From the NCBI GenBank assembly GCA_022616055.1, contig JAKEFM010000246.1, forward strand, positions 1 through 64,000: a stretch of 64,000 nt of DNA, read 5' to 3'. The translations under genes were made by a program, and so were the position numbers. Under the pieces are notes generated by a model that made no database searches, was not told where the DNA came from, and worked only from the letters and a program-made list of their open reading frames with translations. Below, one piece after another: positions 1 to 9,577 of the stretch (its first letter is position 1; each line of letters starts with the position of its first letter). Source of the stretch: Planctomycetota bacterium (GTDB lineage Bacteria > Planctomycetota > UBA1135 > JAKEFM01).

Positions 1-125
1 CTGGCGCGCGCGCGCGGGCGAGTACGGAATCGAACCCGACGGGACGGGCGGGAGGGTCAGCCGCGAGCAGCCCCATCAACACCCAGCCGGGGCAGTTTCC
101 GGAAGGTTCGCTACAGTGCCGCGGC

Positions 126-2261
126 GTGAGGGCCGCGGGATGGCTCGTCCCGGTCGGGCTGGCCGCCTGCTCCGGACCCGCGCGGCGACCGGGGACCGAG
201 CCGGAGCGGCCGGCGGTCGCCGGATTCCACGTCTCGCGCATCGGGGCGCAGCGCGCCCTCGAGGCGAGGTTCGCCTCCCTTCCCGATCCCGGGTCCTGCG
301 AGCGTCTCCTCCGCCGGGTCGCGGCCGAGCCCCACGTCGCCGGGACTCCCGAGAACGAGCGCGTCTCCGCCGCGATCGCCGAGGAGTTCCGGGCCGCCGG
401 CCTCGAGCCGCGATTCGCCGAGTACGAGGTCCTCCTCTCCTATCCGGGGAAGATCGAGGTCGAGCTCCTCGACCCGGAGAAGGTCTCCCTCGCCCGCCCC
501 GAGGAGGGCTACCCCCATCTCCCGCCGTGGCACGCCTACTCCCCCTCCTGCGACCTCGAGGGGGAGGTCGTCTTCGCGAACTACGCGAGGCCCGAGGACT
601 TCGACCGTCTCGCCGCGCTCGGGATCGAGGTCCGCGGCCGGATCGTCCTCGCGCGCCACTTCCGCGGCTACCGCGGAGGGAAGGTCCTCGAGGCTCACCG
701 GCGCGGCGCGGCCGCGCTGCTGACCTACTCGGATCCGGCCGACGACGGATTCGGGAAGGGGGATCCCTACCCGCACGGCCCCTGGGGGCCGGACGACAAG
801 GTGCAGCGCGGCGCGACCGCGCTCGACTTCCGGGTCCCGGGGGATCCCCTCACCCCGGGCTGGGCGTCGACGCCCGGTGCAAAGCGGATCGCGGCGGGAG
901 AGGCGGTGTCGCTCCCGGACCTCCCCTCCTGCCCGCTCGCCCCGCGAGACGCCGCGGAGATCCTCTCCCGCCTGGGGGGGCCGGTCTCGCCCGAGGGATG
1001 GAGGGGCGCCCTGCCGTTCCCCTACCACCTCGGCCCGGGGCCTGCCCGCGTCCGGATGCGCCTGGAAGTCTCGAGGGAGGATCGGCGCATCCGCAACGTG
1101 ATCGCGCGGATCGAGGGGAGGGATCGACCCGGCGAGGTCGTGCTCCTGACGAACCACCACGACGCCTGGGTCTTCGGCGCGGTCGACCCGGGCTCGGGGA
1201 CCGCCGCGATGCTCGAGGTCGCTCGCGGATTCGGGGCCCTGATGCGCGAGGGGTGGCGGCCGCGCCGGACGATCGTCCTCGCGAGCTTCGACGCTGAGGA
1301 GTTCACCCTCACGGGATCGACCGAGTGGGGGGAGGAGCACGCGGAGGAGCTGCGCCGGGGGGCGATCGCCTGCCTCAACGTCGACTCGGCCGTCTGCGGC
1401 AGCGCCTTCGGCGCCACCGCCACGCCTTCCCTGTGGGGATTCCTCCGCGAGGTCGCCGGGGCCCTCGACGACCCGGCGACCGGGAAGACGGTCCTGGAGG
1501 CGTGGCGGGAGCGCTCCGGAGCCTCGCCGGGAGGGGGCGTCCGGTACGTCGAGGGAGGAGGGGGGGCGGACGGCGAGGCGACCGTGAACGTCCCGGGCTC
1601 GGGCTCCGACTACACGGTCTTCCTCAATCACCTCGGGATCCCGATCGCCGACCTCGCCTTCGAGGGTCCCTACGGCGTCTACCACTCCGTCCACGACAAC
1701 GCCGACTGGATGGCGCGCTTCGGCGATCCCGGCTTCCGGTACCACGCGCTCGCGGCGCGCCTCTGGGGGATCGCCGCGCTCCGGCTCGCCGAGTGCGACG
1801 TCCCTCCCCTCGACTTCGCGCCGTACGCGCGCGTGATCGAGGAGGCGCTTCCCGCCGAGGACGCCCGGCTCGACGGGGCGCGGCGCGCGGCGCGCGCGCT
1901 CGGGGAGCGGGCGCTCGGGCTGAACCGGCATGTCGAGAAGCTCCTCGCCTCGGGAGATCCCGTTCCCGGCGCGATCGAGAGCGCGGCGCGCGCCCTCCTC
2001 GCCGCGGAGCGCGGGTTCTGCCGCGAGGAGGGGTTGCCCGACCGCCCCTGGTTCAAGCACCAGATCTTCGCCCCCCTCCCCTCCTACGTCGCCGAGACCC
2101 TCCCGCGCCTGCGTCGCGCCCTGCGCGAGGGGGATTCCGTGGAGGAGGAGGCGGCGCGCCTCGTCGAGACCCTCGAGGCGGTGCGCGCCTCCCTCGTCCC
2201 GGAGGGGGAGGGAGGGAGCGGGCCGGATCAGGTCCGCCGGCGGCAGAAACAGGAGCCGTAG
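126..2261 (+). CDS. Secreted M28-family zinc metallopeptidase, glutamate carboxypeptidase II-like
   Basis: 711 aa from a GTG start. The N-terminus is hydrophobic with a Cys near residue 15 (LAACS), which fits a lipoprotein or secreted protein. A PA-like insert precedes the peptidase core. Residues matching the two-zinc site of the glutamate carboxypeptidase II family are visible: H344 in NHHDAW, D354 in VDPGSG, the catalytic and ligand pair E391/E392 in DAEEF, D420 in NVDSA and H520 in YHSVHD. All expected ligands are present, so it should be active, probably cutting peptides or N-acylated amino acids outside the cytoplasm; the substrate is not predictable. Its 3' end overlaps the convergent TPR gene by 34 nt. 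Confidence 0.88.
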   Translation: MRAAGWLVPVGLAACSGPARRPGTEPERPAVAGFHVSRIGAQRALEARFASLPDPGSCERLLRRVAAEPHVAGTPENERVSAAIAEEFRAAGLEPRFAEYEVLLSYPGKIEVELLDPEKVSLARPEEGYPHLPPWHAYSPSCDLEGEVVFANYARPEDFDRLAALGIEVRGRIVLARHFRGYRGGKVLEAHRRGAAALLTYSDPADDGFGKGDPYPHGPWGPDDKVQRGATALDFRVPGDPLTPGWASTPGAKRIAAGEAVSLPDLPSCPLAPRDAAEILSRLGGPVSPEGWRGALPFPYHLGPGPARVRMRLEVSREDRRIRNVIARIEGRDRPGEVVLLTNHHDAWVFGAVDPGSGTAAMLEVARGFGALMREGWRPRRTIVLASFDAEEFTLTGSTEWGEEHAEELRRGAIACLNVDSAVCGSAFGATATPSLWGFLREVAGALDDPATGKTVLEAWRERSGASPGGGVRYVEGGGGADGEATVNVPGSGSDYTVFLNHLGIPIADLAFEGPYGVYHSVHDNADWMARFGDPGFRYHALAARLWGIAALRLAECDVPPLDFAPYARVIEEALPAEDARLDGARRAARALGERALGLNRHVEKLLASGDPVPGAIESAARALLAAERGFCREEGLPDRPWFKHQIFAPLPSYVAETLPRLRRALREGDSVEEEAARLVETLEAVRASLVPEGEGGSGPDQVRRRQKQEP

Positions 2262-3871
2262 ATCTCGACGTCGGCGCGGGCCCACGCGGAGCGCAGGCGC
2301 TCCTCCGTCTTCGCCGCCTCCTCCTTCCGCCCGAGCCGGCGCTGGCACTCCGCGAGCCCGTGGAGCGACCAGCCGTTGTCCGGGTGGCGCTTGAGGTCCC
2401 GGCGGTAGGCCTCCTCCGCCTCCTCCGCCCGGCCCTGCTCGAGGAGGAGCGCCCCGAGCGCGTGCCGGGGGGGCTGCATCCACCCGCGGGGCTCGTCGTA
2501 GCGCAGCGCGTCGTCGCGCTTCACCGCTTCGCGCAGATGCTCGAAGGCCCGGTCGTGATTCCCGCGGCGGTACTCGAGCTCCCCTTCGGCCATCGCCTTC
2601 GCGACCTCGAGCACGTTGCGCACGGTGTTGTTCCCGGCGTACCGGCTCTCGGGGACCTCGGCCGCGGCCTTCTGGAAGTCGGCGAGGCTCGCCTCCGCCT
2701 CCGCCAGCCGGCCGAGGGAGGCGAGGGCCACGGTGCGGGCGTAGGCGCGGAACGCGACGACGCTGGGGAGGCCCGGCGCGGGCGCCGGCTCCCGGAGGAT
2801 CTCCTCCCATCGCCCGAACCGGACGAGGACGTGGAGAGGGACGGCGAGGAACGCCTCGAGGAAGTCTGGGATCTCCCGCACGACCTCGTCGGGAGTCTCG
2901 GCGACCAGCTCGCGCGCGGCCTCCATGGCCTCGGCGCTCCTCCCCTCGAACATCGCCGCGAAGACGAGCATGTGGTAGTCGTGCGCGCGGTACATCGCGA
3001 AGAGGCCCTTCGAGCCGACCCGGGCGGCGTGGATCCGGTCGGCCGCGAGCGCGCGCCGATTCGCCTCGACCGCCTCCGCGTAGTGACCGACGAGGACGTC
3101 GATGTGGGAGGGCATGTGGAGCATGTGTCCGATGCCGGGGAGCCGGTGCCGGAGCCGGTCGGCGGCGGAGAGCGCCCTCTCCGGATGCGGGGAGGCCTCG
3201 AGGGCGTGGATCGTCAGGTGGAGGGCCTGGGGATGGTCGGGATCGAGCCGCAGGACCGCCTCGAGCGTCGCGAGGACCTCCGGCGTCTCGGGCCTCGGCT
3301 CCCCCTCGAGCGTCCAGAGGTCCCAGGGACGCAGGTCCATGAGGGCCTCGGCGAAGAGGGCGCCGACGTCGGGATCGCCCGGGAAGCGCCGCCACGCCTC
3401 CCGCATCGCCTCCGCGAACGCGGCATCGACCTCCTTGCGGTCGGCCGGCGGCGGCCAGACGTAGCGCTTGCCGATGGCGTCGATGAGGGCCTGCTCGACG
3501 GGGCTCCCCCTCCCCCTTCGCGCGAGGGCGCGCTGCGTCGCCTCCCAGGCGGTCTTCGAGGCGGCCTCGTCCATCGCCGGGTTGTTGATGTGCGGTCCCG
3601 AGGCGAAGGCGATCCCCCAGTACGGCATCGGGCCGTCGGGGTCCGCCGCGGCGGCCTTCTCGAAGCAGGCGATCGCCTCCGCGTGGTTGAACCCGTAGCA
3701 GTAGGCGAGGCCGCGGTCGAACCACTTCTGGGCCTCCGCCGAGCGGGTCGACACCGCGCGGTGGAACGGGCCCGGCTGCGGGTAGCCGCCGGAGGCGGGG
3801 CCGCCCCCCGCGGCGCGGCAGCCGGCGAGCGTTCCGAGGAGGAGGAGGAGGGCGACGGGATGGATTCGCAT
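2228..3871 (-). CDS. TPR-repeat lipoprotein
   Basis: 547 aa counted from the ATG at 3871. An upstream in-frame ATG at 4090 would add 73 Arg/Pro-rich residues ahead of an obvious signal peptide, so the internal start is preferred. The N-terminus is a short hydrophobic stretch ending in LAGC, a lipobox. Degenerate tetratricopeptide repeats follow (for example the segments around WFDRGLAYCYGFNHAEAIACF and near the C-terminus GWSLHGLAECQRRLGRKEEA). TPRs mediate protein-protein contacts, and the protein is probably anchored in the cell envelope. Partner and role are unknown. It overlaps the M28 peptidase gene tail to tail. Confidence 0.82.
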   Translation of the reverse strand: MRIHPVALLLLLGTLAGCRAAGGGPASGGYPQPGPFHRAVSTRSAEAQKWFDRGLAYCYGFNHAEAIACFEKAAAADPDGPMPYWGIAFASGPHINNPAMDEAASKTAWEATQRALARRGRGSPVEQALIDAIGKRYVWPPPADRKEVDAAFAEAMREAWRRFPGDPDVGALFAEALMDLRPWDLWTLEGEPRPETPEVLATLEAVLRLDPDHPQALHLTIHALEASPHPERALSAADRLRHRLPGIGHMLHMPSHIDVLVGHYAEAVEANRRALAADRIHAARVGSKGLFAMYRAHDYHMLVFAAMFEGRSAEAMEAARELVAETPDEVVREIPDFLEAFLAVPLHVLVRFGRWEEILREPAPAPGLPSVVAFRAYARTVALASLGRLAEAEASLADFQKAAAEVPESRYAGNNTVRNVLEVAKAMAEGELEYRRGNHDRAFEHLREAVKRDDALRYDEPRGWMQPPRHALGALLLEQGRAEEAEEAYRRDLKRHPDNGWSLHGLAECQRRLGRKEEAAKTEERLRSAWARADVEIYGSCFCRRRT

Positions 3872-4094
3872 GGCTCGTGTCCGAAGTCTCCGTGGGTCGA
3901 GGAGGCGCGCGGACGCTCCCCCTGCCGTCCGGACCGCCGTCCTCCCGCGGAAGGGCGGACGGGCGCCCGGATAGCATGTCGCCTCCAGGAGAGCGTGAAC
4001 CCGACCGAGAATCGCAGGCTCCCGGCGACGCGCGCGCCGCGGAGCCGCAACGCGCCGGCGGAAACTAGCGGCGCCTCCAGGCCCATTCAATCGG

Positions 4095-4112
4095 AGGGGT
4101 AGGGATACCCCT
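4095..4112 (+). promoter_or_regulatory. Small hairpin in the leader of the following gene
   Basis: A 7-bp perfect stem (AGGGGTA/TACCCCT) with a GGGA tetraloop lies 20 nt before the GTG start at 4133. The geometry is seen directly; a regulatory role is only a guess. Confidence 0.25.
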
Positions 4113-4132
4113 TCTCGGATGATCGCCCCGAC

Positions 4133-6646
4133 GTGAGGCTCCTAGCCCCCGAGCCCTCCCGCCGCGCAGGGCTCTTCGTCCTCTCCGCCGCGACCCTCGC
4201 GCTCGAGATCCTCGAGACGCGGATCTTCTCCGTCGTCGCGTGGCACCACCTCACCTACCTCCTCGTCACCGTCGCGCTCCTCGGCTTCGGGGCCGCCGGC
4301 GCCCTCCTCACGCTCTTCCGCCGGGCGCTCCTCGCGCGGCCCTCGCGCTCCCTCCTCGCCTGCTCGCTCCTCTTCGCGGCGACCGCCGTCGGCACCCTTG
4401 CCCTCCTCGGCCGCAGGCCCCCCGACACCGCCCGTCTCCTCGAGGGCCCGCTCCGGGCCGCCCTCGGCTTCCTCGACTACGGCTACCTCGTCCTCCCCTA
4501 CCTCTTCTCGGGCCTCGCCGTCGCGATCGCGCTGGCCGAGCCGGGCGCCGCCGTCCACTCGCGATACTTCTGGAACCTCGCCGGCTCCGGCCTCGGCTGC
4601 TGGGTCTTCGTCGTCTCGATCACCCCGCTCGGCGCCTCCGGGAGCGCGCTCCTGTGCGCCGGGCTCGGGGTCCTCGCGGCGGCGTGCTTCGCGCAGGACG
4701 CCGGCCGCGGATGGCGCGCGGCGATCCACGCCCTCCTCGCCGCGGGCTTCGCCCTCTTCATCGCGACCGGACCGGAGACCCGCGCCCGGCTCGCCGACCG
4801 GCTCCTCCCCTTCCCCTTCGCCTCGACGAAGACGGCGGCGCGGGCGCTGCGGAGCCTCCCCGAGTCGAGGATCGTCCGCACGGAGTGGAGCGCGCTCTGC
4901 CGGCTCGACGCGATCGACTTCGGCCAGCGCCGTCCTCCCGACTCCCTGCAGGTGTTCCAGGACGGGGACGCCCCGACGACGATCTTCCGCGCCGGCTTCG
5001 CGTCGGAGGACGGCGGGGAGGATTCGGCCCCCGCGGCGTTCGCCGAGGCGATCCGCCGCAGCCCGAGGTTCGGGCTCCTCCCCGGAGGGATCTCCCCGAT
5101 CTACGCGCTCGCCTACCTGTTCGTCGAGGAGCCGCGGGTCCTCGTGATCGGCGCGGGGGGAGGCCACGACCTCCTCACGGCGGTCCATCACCGGGCCTCG
5201 CGGGTGGCGGCGGCCGAGATCAACCCGGTCACGGCGGCCTGGATGCGCGGCCCCTTCCGGGCGTTCTCGGGCGACCCCTACGCTCTCCCCGGCGTTTCCG
5301 TCGAGGTGGCCGAGGGGCGCTCGTTCCTTCGCCGGACGGAGGAGCGTTTCGACCTCGTCCAGATGACGGGGACGGACACCTACGCCGCCCTCGCGTCGGG
5401 GGCCTACGTCCTCTCGGAGTCCTACCTCTACACGGCGGAGGCGCTCCGCGACTACTTCGACCATCTCGCGCCGCGCGGCGTCCTCGCGATCCTGCGGCCC
5501 GAGTTCGAGCCGCCCCGAGAGAACCTGCGGCTGTTCGGCCTCGCCCTCCTCGAGATCCGATCGCGGGGCGAGCGCCGCCCCTCCGCCTGCGCCGCCGTCG
5601 TGCTCCACGACGCCGTCGTGCCCCTCGAGGGGAAGGAGGCGAGAGCGCGCTTTGCCGTGTCGCTCCTGCGCCCGACCCCCTTCACGGAGGAGGAGGTGGC
5701 GAAGCTCGAGCGCTTCTGCGCGGCCTACCCGGGCAACCGCCTCGGCTACGAGCCGGGCCTCCGCGGCGAGGGGGCCTACGCCGACCTCGCGCGCGCGGTC
5801 GACGAGGGGCGGGAGGGGGCTTTCTTCGAGGCGTACCCCTTCGACGTCGCGCCGGTCGGGGACGACCGCCCCTTCTTCTTCAACTACCACCGGTGGAGCG
5901 ACCTCCGCGGGCGGAAGGAGACGATCTCGGAGGCGGCCGAGGACTGGCTCGCCCTCATCGGGGAGAAGCCCGTCGGCCTGTGGATCCTCCTCGCCCTCCT
6001 CCTCCAGGCCTCCGTCGCCTCGGTCCTCCTCGTCCTCCTCCCGCTCGCGTTCGTCCGCGGCCGCGGGCCCTCGGGGGACCGCCGCGGCCCGGGGGCGCCG
6101 CTCCTCTACTTCCTCTCCCTCGGCGCGGGGTTCATCGCCCTCGAGATCGCCACGATGCAGAGGATGTCCCTCTTCCTCGGGCACCCGATCCACTCCCTCA
6201 CCGTCACCCTCTGCGCCTTCCTCGTCTTCCCCGGGCTCGGCTCCCTCCTCTCCGTGCGGATCGCGCCCGACGCGCGGAGGGCCGCGCGACTGGGCGTCGG
6301 CGCGATCCTCCTCGCGGCCGCGCTCCACGCGCTCCTCCTCGACGGCCTCCTCCACGCCGCCCTGGGCGCCCCCTTCGCCGTCCGCGTAGCGCTCGCGCTC
6401 CTCCTCCTCGCGCCGCTCGGCCTCTCCCTCGGGATCCCCTTCCCCTCCGGTCTGCGGATCCTCGAAGCGGAGGCGCCCTCCCTCCTCCCCTGGGCGATCG
6501 GCGTGAACGGGACGGCCTCCGTCCTGGGCTCCGTCGCGACGCTCTTCCTCTCGATGTCGCTCGGCTTCCGACTCTCCGGCCTCGTCGCGGCGGGGATCTA
6601 CCTCCTCGGGACGGCGCCGCTCCTGCGCCGTCCCCGTCCGGCCTGA
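4133..6646 (+). CDS. Polytopic membrane protein with spermidine-synthase-like (SAM-binding) domain
   Basis: 837 aa from a GTG start. Several hydrophobic helices fill roughly the first 220 residues. A Rossmann domain resembling spermidine synthases follows, with the nucleotide-binding run VLVIGAGGGHDLLTA, the acidic residue in AAEINP, and the later motif QMTGTDTYAALASGAY. Another block of about six membrane helices forms the C-terminus, starting near residue 610. Such membrane-bound spermidine-synthase-like proteins are common in Planctomycetota and Deltaproteobacteria. They may transfer aminopropyl or methyl groups, but substrates are mostly unknown. No speD or other polyamine gene is nearby. 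Confidence 0.8.
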   Translation: MRLLAPEPSRRAGLFVLSAATLALEILETRIFSVVAWHHLTYLLVTVALLGFGAAGALLTLFRRALLARPSRSLLACSLLFAATAVGTLALLGRRPPDTARLLEGPLRAALGFLDYGYLVLPYLFSGLAVAIALAEPGAAVHSRYFWNLAGSGLGCWVFVVSITPLGASGSALLCAGLGVLAAACFAQDAGRGWRAAIHALLAAGFALFIATGPETRARLADRLLPFPFASTKTAARALRSLPESRIVRTEWSALCRLDAIDFGQRRPPDSLQVFQDGDAPTTIFRAGFASEDGGEDSAPAAFAEAIRRSPRFGLLPGGISPIYALAYLFVEEPRVLVIGAGGGHDLLTAVHHRASRVAAAEINPVTAAWMRGPFRAFSGDPYALPGVSVEVAEGRSFLRRTEERFDLVQMTGTDTYAALASGAYVLSESYLYTAEALRDYFDHLAPRGVLAILRPEFEPPRENLRLFGLALLEIRSRGERRPSACAAVVLHDAVVPLEGKEARARFAVSLLRPTPFTEEEVAKLERFCAAYPGNRLGYEPGLRGEGAYADLARAVDEGREGAFFEAYPFDVAPVGDDRPFFFNYHRWSDLRGRKETISEAAEDWLALIGEKPVGLWILLALLLQASVASVLLVLLPLAFVRGRGPSGDRRGPGAPLLYFLSLGAGFIALEIATMQRMSLFLGHPIHSLTVTLCAFLVFPGLGSLLSVRIAPDARRAARLGVGAILLAAALHALLLDGLLHAALGAPFAVRVALALLLLAPLGLSLGIPFPSGLRILEAEAPSLLPWAIGVNGTASVLGSVATLFLSMSLGFRLSGLVAAGIYLLGTAPLLRRPRPA

Positions 6647-6655
6647 GCGGCCGTT

Positions 6656-7153
6656 TCAGGCGCCGCGGCCCACCGCGCGAGCGATCCTCGTGCCGGCGGC
6701 GAGGAGTTCGGCGGCTTCTCCCGGGGTGAAGGCGCGCTCCTCCTCGCAGCCGATGCCGAGCGTCCCCGCGAGGCGATCGCCGTCGAGCATCGGCACGCAC
6801 ATCGTCCCCTTGAGCCCGGTCTGGCGGGCGCCCGGGCGCGCGACCCCGGAGCCGTCCGTCTGGAGGTTGCACGTGGAGACCGGCTCGCGGAGCTGCGCGG
6901 CGAGGCCCGCCATCCCCTTGCCGACGGGAACGCTCCGGGCCGCCTCGAGGACGGCCGGAGGGAGCCCTCCGCGATGGGCGCGGAGGCGCAGGGTCGCCCC
7001 GTCCGCGTCGAGCAGATGGAGGGTCGCGACGCGGGCCCCGAAGCGCTCCGCGACGATCTCGAGGACGGCCTCGAGGCGCGCGTGGAGCGGCCCCGGCGCG
7101 CCGAGCGCACGGTCGAGACGGGTGATGAGCGTCTCCATGGGACGCCGCCGCAT
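6656..7153 (-). CDS. GAF-domain protein
   Basis: 165 aa consisting almost only of one GAF domain, with typical strands such as RVATLHLLDADGATLRLRAHRG and GTMCVPMLDGDRLAGTLGIG. The ATG at 7153 has a GGAGG about 10 nt upstream; METLI at 7138 is an alternative. GAF domains bind small ligands or sense redox state. Without an output domain it may act as a free-R-methionine-sulfoxide-reductase-like enzyme or as a small sensor. C-rich positions (CNLQ, TMCVP, GIGCEEE) are present, but I cannot align them safely to the reductase active site. It lies divergently from the molybdopterin oxidoreductase. Confidence 0.72.
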   Translation of the reverse strand: MRRRPMETLITRLDRALGAPGPLHARLEAVLEIVAERFGARVATLHLLDADGATLRLRAHRGGLPPAVLEAARSVPVGKGMAGLAAQLREPVSTCNLQTDGSGVARPGARQTGLKGTMCVPMLDGDRLAGTLGIGCEEERAFTPGEAAELLAAGTRIARAVGRGA

Positions 7154-7215
7154 TCTGCGGAGGCCTCCGGTCCCCCGCCACGGGGGAAGGAAAACCCCGT
7201 GCTATCCTCGGCCCC

Positions 7216-9144
7216 ATGCCCTCGACGGTCCGGACGACCTGCAACCGGGACTGCCCCGACGCCTGCGGGATCGTCGCCGAGGTCGAGAACGGCAGGATCC
7301 TCCGGATCGGCGGGGACCCCGACCACCCCGTCACGCGCGGCTTCCTGTGCGAGCGGACGAACCGGTTCCTCGAGCGCCAGTACGACCCCGACCGGGTCAC
7401 GACCCCGCTCCTCCGCAGGAACGGCGGCTTCGTCCCGGTCGGATGGGACGAGGCGCTCGACCTCGCCGCGGAGCGGATGCTCGCCTTCCGGGCGGAGTCG
7501 GGCCCCGCCTCGATCTTCCACTACCGCAGCGGCGGGACGCTCGGCGTCCTCAAGTACGCCTGCGACTACTTCTTCGAGCGGTTCGGGCCGGTGACGACGA
7601 AGCGCGGGGACATCTGCTCGGGGGCGGGGGACGCCGCGCAGGAGACCGACTTCGGGCTGGAGGACTCGAACGACCTCTTCGACCTCCTGAACTCCCGGAC
7701 GATCGTCCTCTGGGGGAAGAACGTCTTCGCGAGCAGCATCCACACCCTGCCGGTGCTGCGGGAGGCCAAGGCGCGCGGCGCGCGGCTCCTCTTCGTCGAC
7801 CCGGTCTGGAACCGGACGGCGACCCTCTGCGACCGGATCCTCCGGCCGCGCCCGGGAGGGGACTTCGCGCTGGCGATGGGGACCGCGCGCGTCCTCTTCG
7901 AGGAGGAGAGGACCGACCCGGAGGCCCCCGGGTACTGCGACCGCTTCGAGGCGTTCCGGAGCCTCGCCTTCTCCCGATCCGTCGAGGAGTGGGCGGGGAG
8001 GGCGGACGTCGCCCCGGAGGAGCTGGCCGGGTTCGCCCGCGAGTACGGCGAGGGGCCCTCCGCGATCCTCGTCGGCTGGGGGATGCAGCGGCGGGCGAAC
8101 GGCTCGGGGACGATCCGCGCCCTCGACGCCCTCGGGGCGATCTCCGGCAACCTCGGGGTGCCCGGCGGCGGAGTCTCCTTCTACTTCAAGCGCCGCGGCG
8201 CCTTCGACACCTCCTTCATCGGGGGGCTGCGCGCCGCTCCCCGCTCGATCTGCGAGCCCCTCCTCGGCCCGGAGGTGCTCGCCGCGGAGGACCCCCCGAT
8301 AAGGATGGTCTGGGTCACGGCGGGGAACCCCGTCGCGATGCTCCCCGAGTCGGAGACCGTGGCCCGGGCGCTCGAGACCCGGGAGTTCGTCGTCGTCGTC
8401 GACTCCTTCCTGACCGACACCGCCCGCTGCGCCGACCTCTTCCTCCCCACGACGACGATGCTCGAGGACGACGACCTCCTCGGAGCCTACGGCCACCACT
8501 ACCTCGCCAACGCCCGGCCGGTCGTTCCCCCTCCTCCCGGCGTGAAGACCGACCTCGAGATCCTCCAGGCGCTCGCGCCGAGGGTCGGCCTGGCGGAGGC
8601 GATGGAGGGGAGCGCCCGGGACTGGAAGAAGCGCTTCCTGCGCCGGGCGGAGGCGAAGGGAGCGACGCTCGAGCGGCTCGAGGAGGGGCCCGTCCTCAAT
8701 CCCTTCGTCCCGAAGGTGCTGTTCGAGGGGAGGCGCTTCCCGACGCCGAGCGGGCGGGTGAACCTGATCCACCACGCGCCTCCCGAGGTCGACCTCCCCG
8801 CGCCGGACTACCCCCTCTTCCTCACCTCGATCTCCACGGCGAAGGCCCAGGCCTCGCAGACGACCGCCCGGTTCCAGGACGGGCCCGCCGAGGCGACCGT
8901 CCACCCGCAGGCCGCGCCGGGGCTGCGGGACGGGGACCTCGCGCGGCTCGAGACGCGGGCCGGCTCGATGACGGTGCGCGTCCTCCTCGATCCGCGCCAG
9001 CGTCGGGACGTCGTCGTCGTCCCGAAGGGAGGGTGGAGGAGCGCGGGGAGGTGCGCGAACTCCCTGATCCGCGCGAGGACGACCGACGGCGGCGAAGGAG
9101 CCGCGTATTACGACGAGCACGCCCGGCTCGTCCCGCTCCGATGA
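7216..9144 (+). CDS. Molybdopterin-dependent oxidoreductase (formate dehydrogenase / DMSO reductase superfamily)
   Basis: 642 aa. The N-terminus carries C9, C13, C17 and C45 (C-x3-C-x3-C-x27-C), the usual ligand set for one [4Fe-4S] cluster in this superfamily. A molybdopterin-binding core follows, and the C-terminal beta-barrel dinucleotide-binding domain starts near residue 515 (YPLFLTSISTAKAQASQ). C134 in RGDICSGAG is at about the position of the metal-ligating residue. There is no Tat signal, so the enzyme is probably cytoplasmic. No partner subunit is adjacent, so the physiological substrate cannot be named. The start lies close after the divergent GAF gene (62 nt). Confidence 0.9.
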   Translation: MPSTVRTTCNRDCPDACGIVAEVENGRILRIGGDPDHPVTRGFLCERTNRFLERQYDPDRVTTPLLRRNGGFVPVGWDEALDLAAERMLAFRAESGPASIFHYRSGGTLGVLKYACDYFFERFGPVTTKRGDICSGAGDAAQETDFGLEDSNDLFDLLNSRTIVLWGKNVFASSIHTLPVLREAKARGARLLFVDPVWNRTATLCDRILRPRPGGDFALAMGTARVLFEEERTDPEAPGYCDRFEAFRSLAFSRSVEEWAGRADVAPEELAGFAREYGEGPSAILVGWGMQRRANGSGTIRALDALGAISGNLGVPGGGVSFYFKRRGAFDTSFIGGLRAAPRSICEPLLGPEVLAAEDPPIRMVWVTAGNPVAMLPESETVARALETREFVVVVDSFLTDTARCADLFLPTTTMLEDDDLLGAYGHHYLANARPVVPPPPGVKTDLEILQALAPRVGLAEAMEGSARDWKKRFLRRAEAKGATLERLEEGPVLNPFVPKVLFEGRRFPTPSGRVNLIHHAPPEVDLPAPDYPLFLTSISTAKAQASQTTARFQDGPAEATVHPQAAPGLRDGDLARLETRAGSMTVRVLLDPRQRRDVVVVPKGGWRSAGRCANSLIRARTTDGGEGAAYYDEHARLVPLR

Positions 9145-9147
9145 CCC

Positions 9148-9171
9148 GCCCCTCCGATGACCCGGAGGGGC
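9148..9171 (+). terminator. GC-rich hairpin after the molybdopterin oxidoreductase
   Basis: Perfect 9-bp stem (GCCCCTCCG / CGGAGGGGC) with a 6-nt loop, 3 nt after the TGA stop. No T-tract follows, so it may protect the 3' end or be a weak terminator. Confidence 0.45.
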
Positions 9172-9360
9172 GCGCCGTGCGCGATGCGGAAGAGAGAGCC
9201 CGGCCGAGGCGAGGCCGCCCACCCGTCTGGAGAGGAACCTCCGCGAGGCGGCCTTTACGCAGGGGCTTTCGCGACCCCGGCCGGACCCCTGATGCATCGA
9301 TTCGGACGTCCCGACGATTCTCGGCCCTCCGGCTCTCTTCCCTCAAGGGGGAGGGTCGGA

Positions 9361-9388
9361 TTGACAGGGGAGGGGCGCCCGATAGATT
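9361..9388 (+). promoter_or_regulatory. Sigma70-type promoter for tRNA-Gly
   Basis: A perfect TTGACA -35 at 9361-9366, a 16-bp spacer and a TAGATT -10 at 9383-9388. The predicted transcription start is about 15 nt before the tRNA. Confidence 0.65.
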
Positions 9389-9409
9389 CCTTCGCTCTGC
9401 GGTCCACGA

Positions 9410-9484
9410 GCGGGTGTAGCTCAGTGGTAGAGCGCAACCTTGCCAAGGTTGATGTCGTGGGTTCGAGCCCCATCACCCGCTCCA
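9410..9484 (+). tRNA. tRNA-Gly (anticodon GCC)
   Basis: Full cloverleaf. The acceptor stem GCGGGTG pairs with CACCCGC, the anticodon stem CAACC pairs with GGTTG around loop TTGCCAA, the T-loop is GGTTCGAGCCC, and CCA is encoded at 9482-9484. The GCC anticodon reads GGC and GGU, which are frequent in this GC-rich DNA. A consensus-like promoter lies just upstream. Confidence 0.97.
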
Positions 9485-9577
9485 GTTTCCACCCCGATCG
9501 ACCCTGGACCCGGCCAGGCTGAACCTCGCGGATCGAGTCCTCCCGGGTCCCGCGACCCGCGCCCGATCCACCTTCCT

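Noticed and set aside
111-3977. 1288-codon open frame on the minus strand opposite the peptidase gene, and other giant antisense frames (for example 52486-56868)
   Set aside because: At this GC content stop codons are rare in shadow frames. These overlap clear genes on the other strand or in other frames and carry only Arg/Pro/Gly-rich low-complexity sequence.
9157-9522. Open frame running through tRNA-Gly
   Set aside because: It spans the tRNA and its promoter and encodes no recognisable protein.
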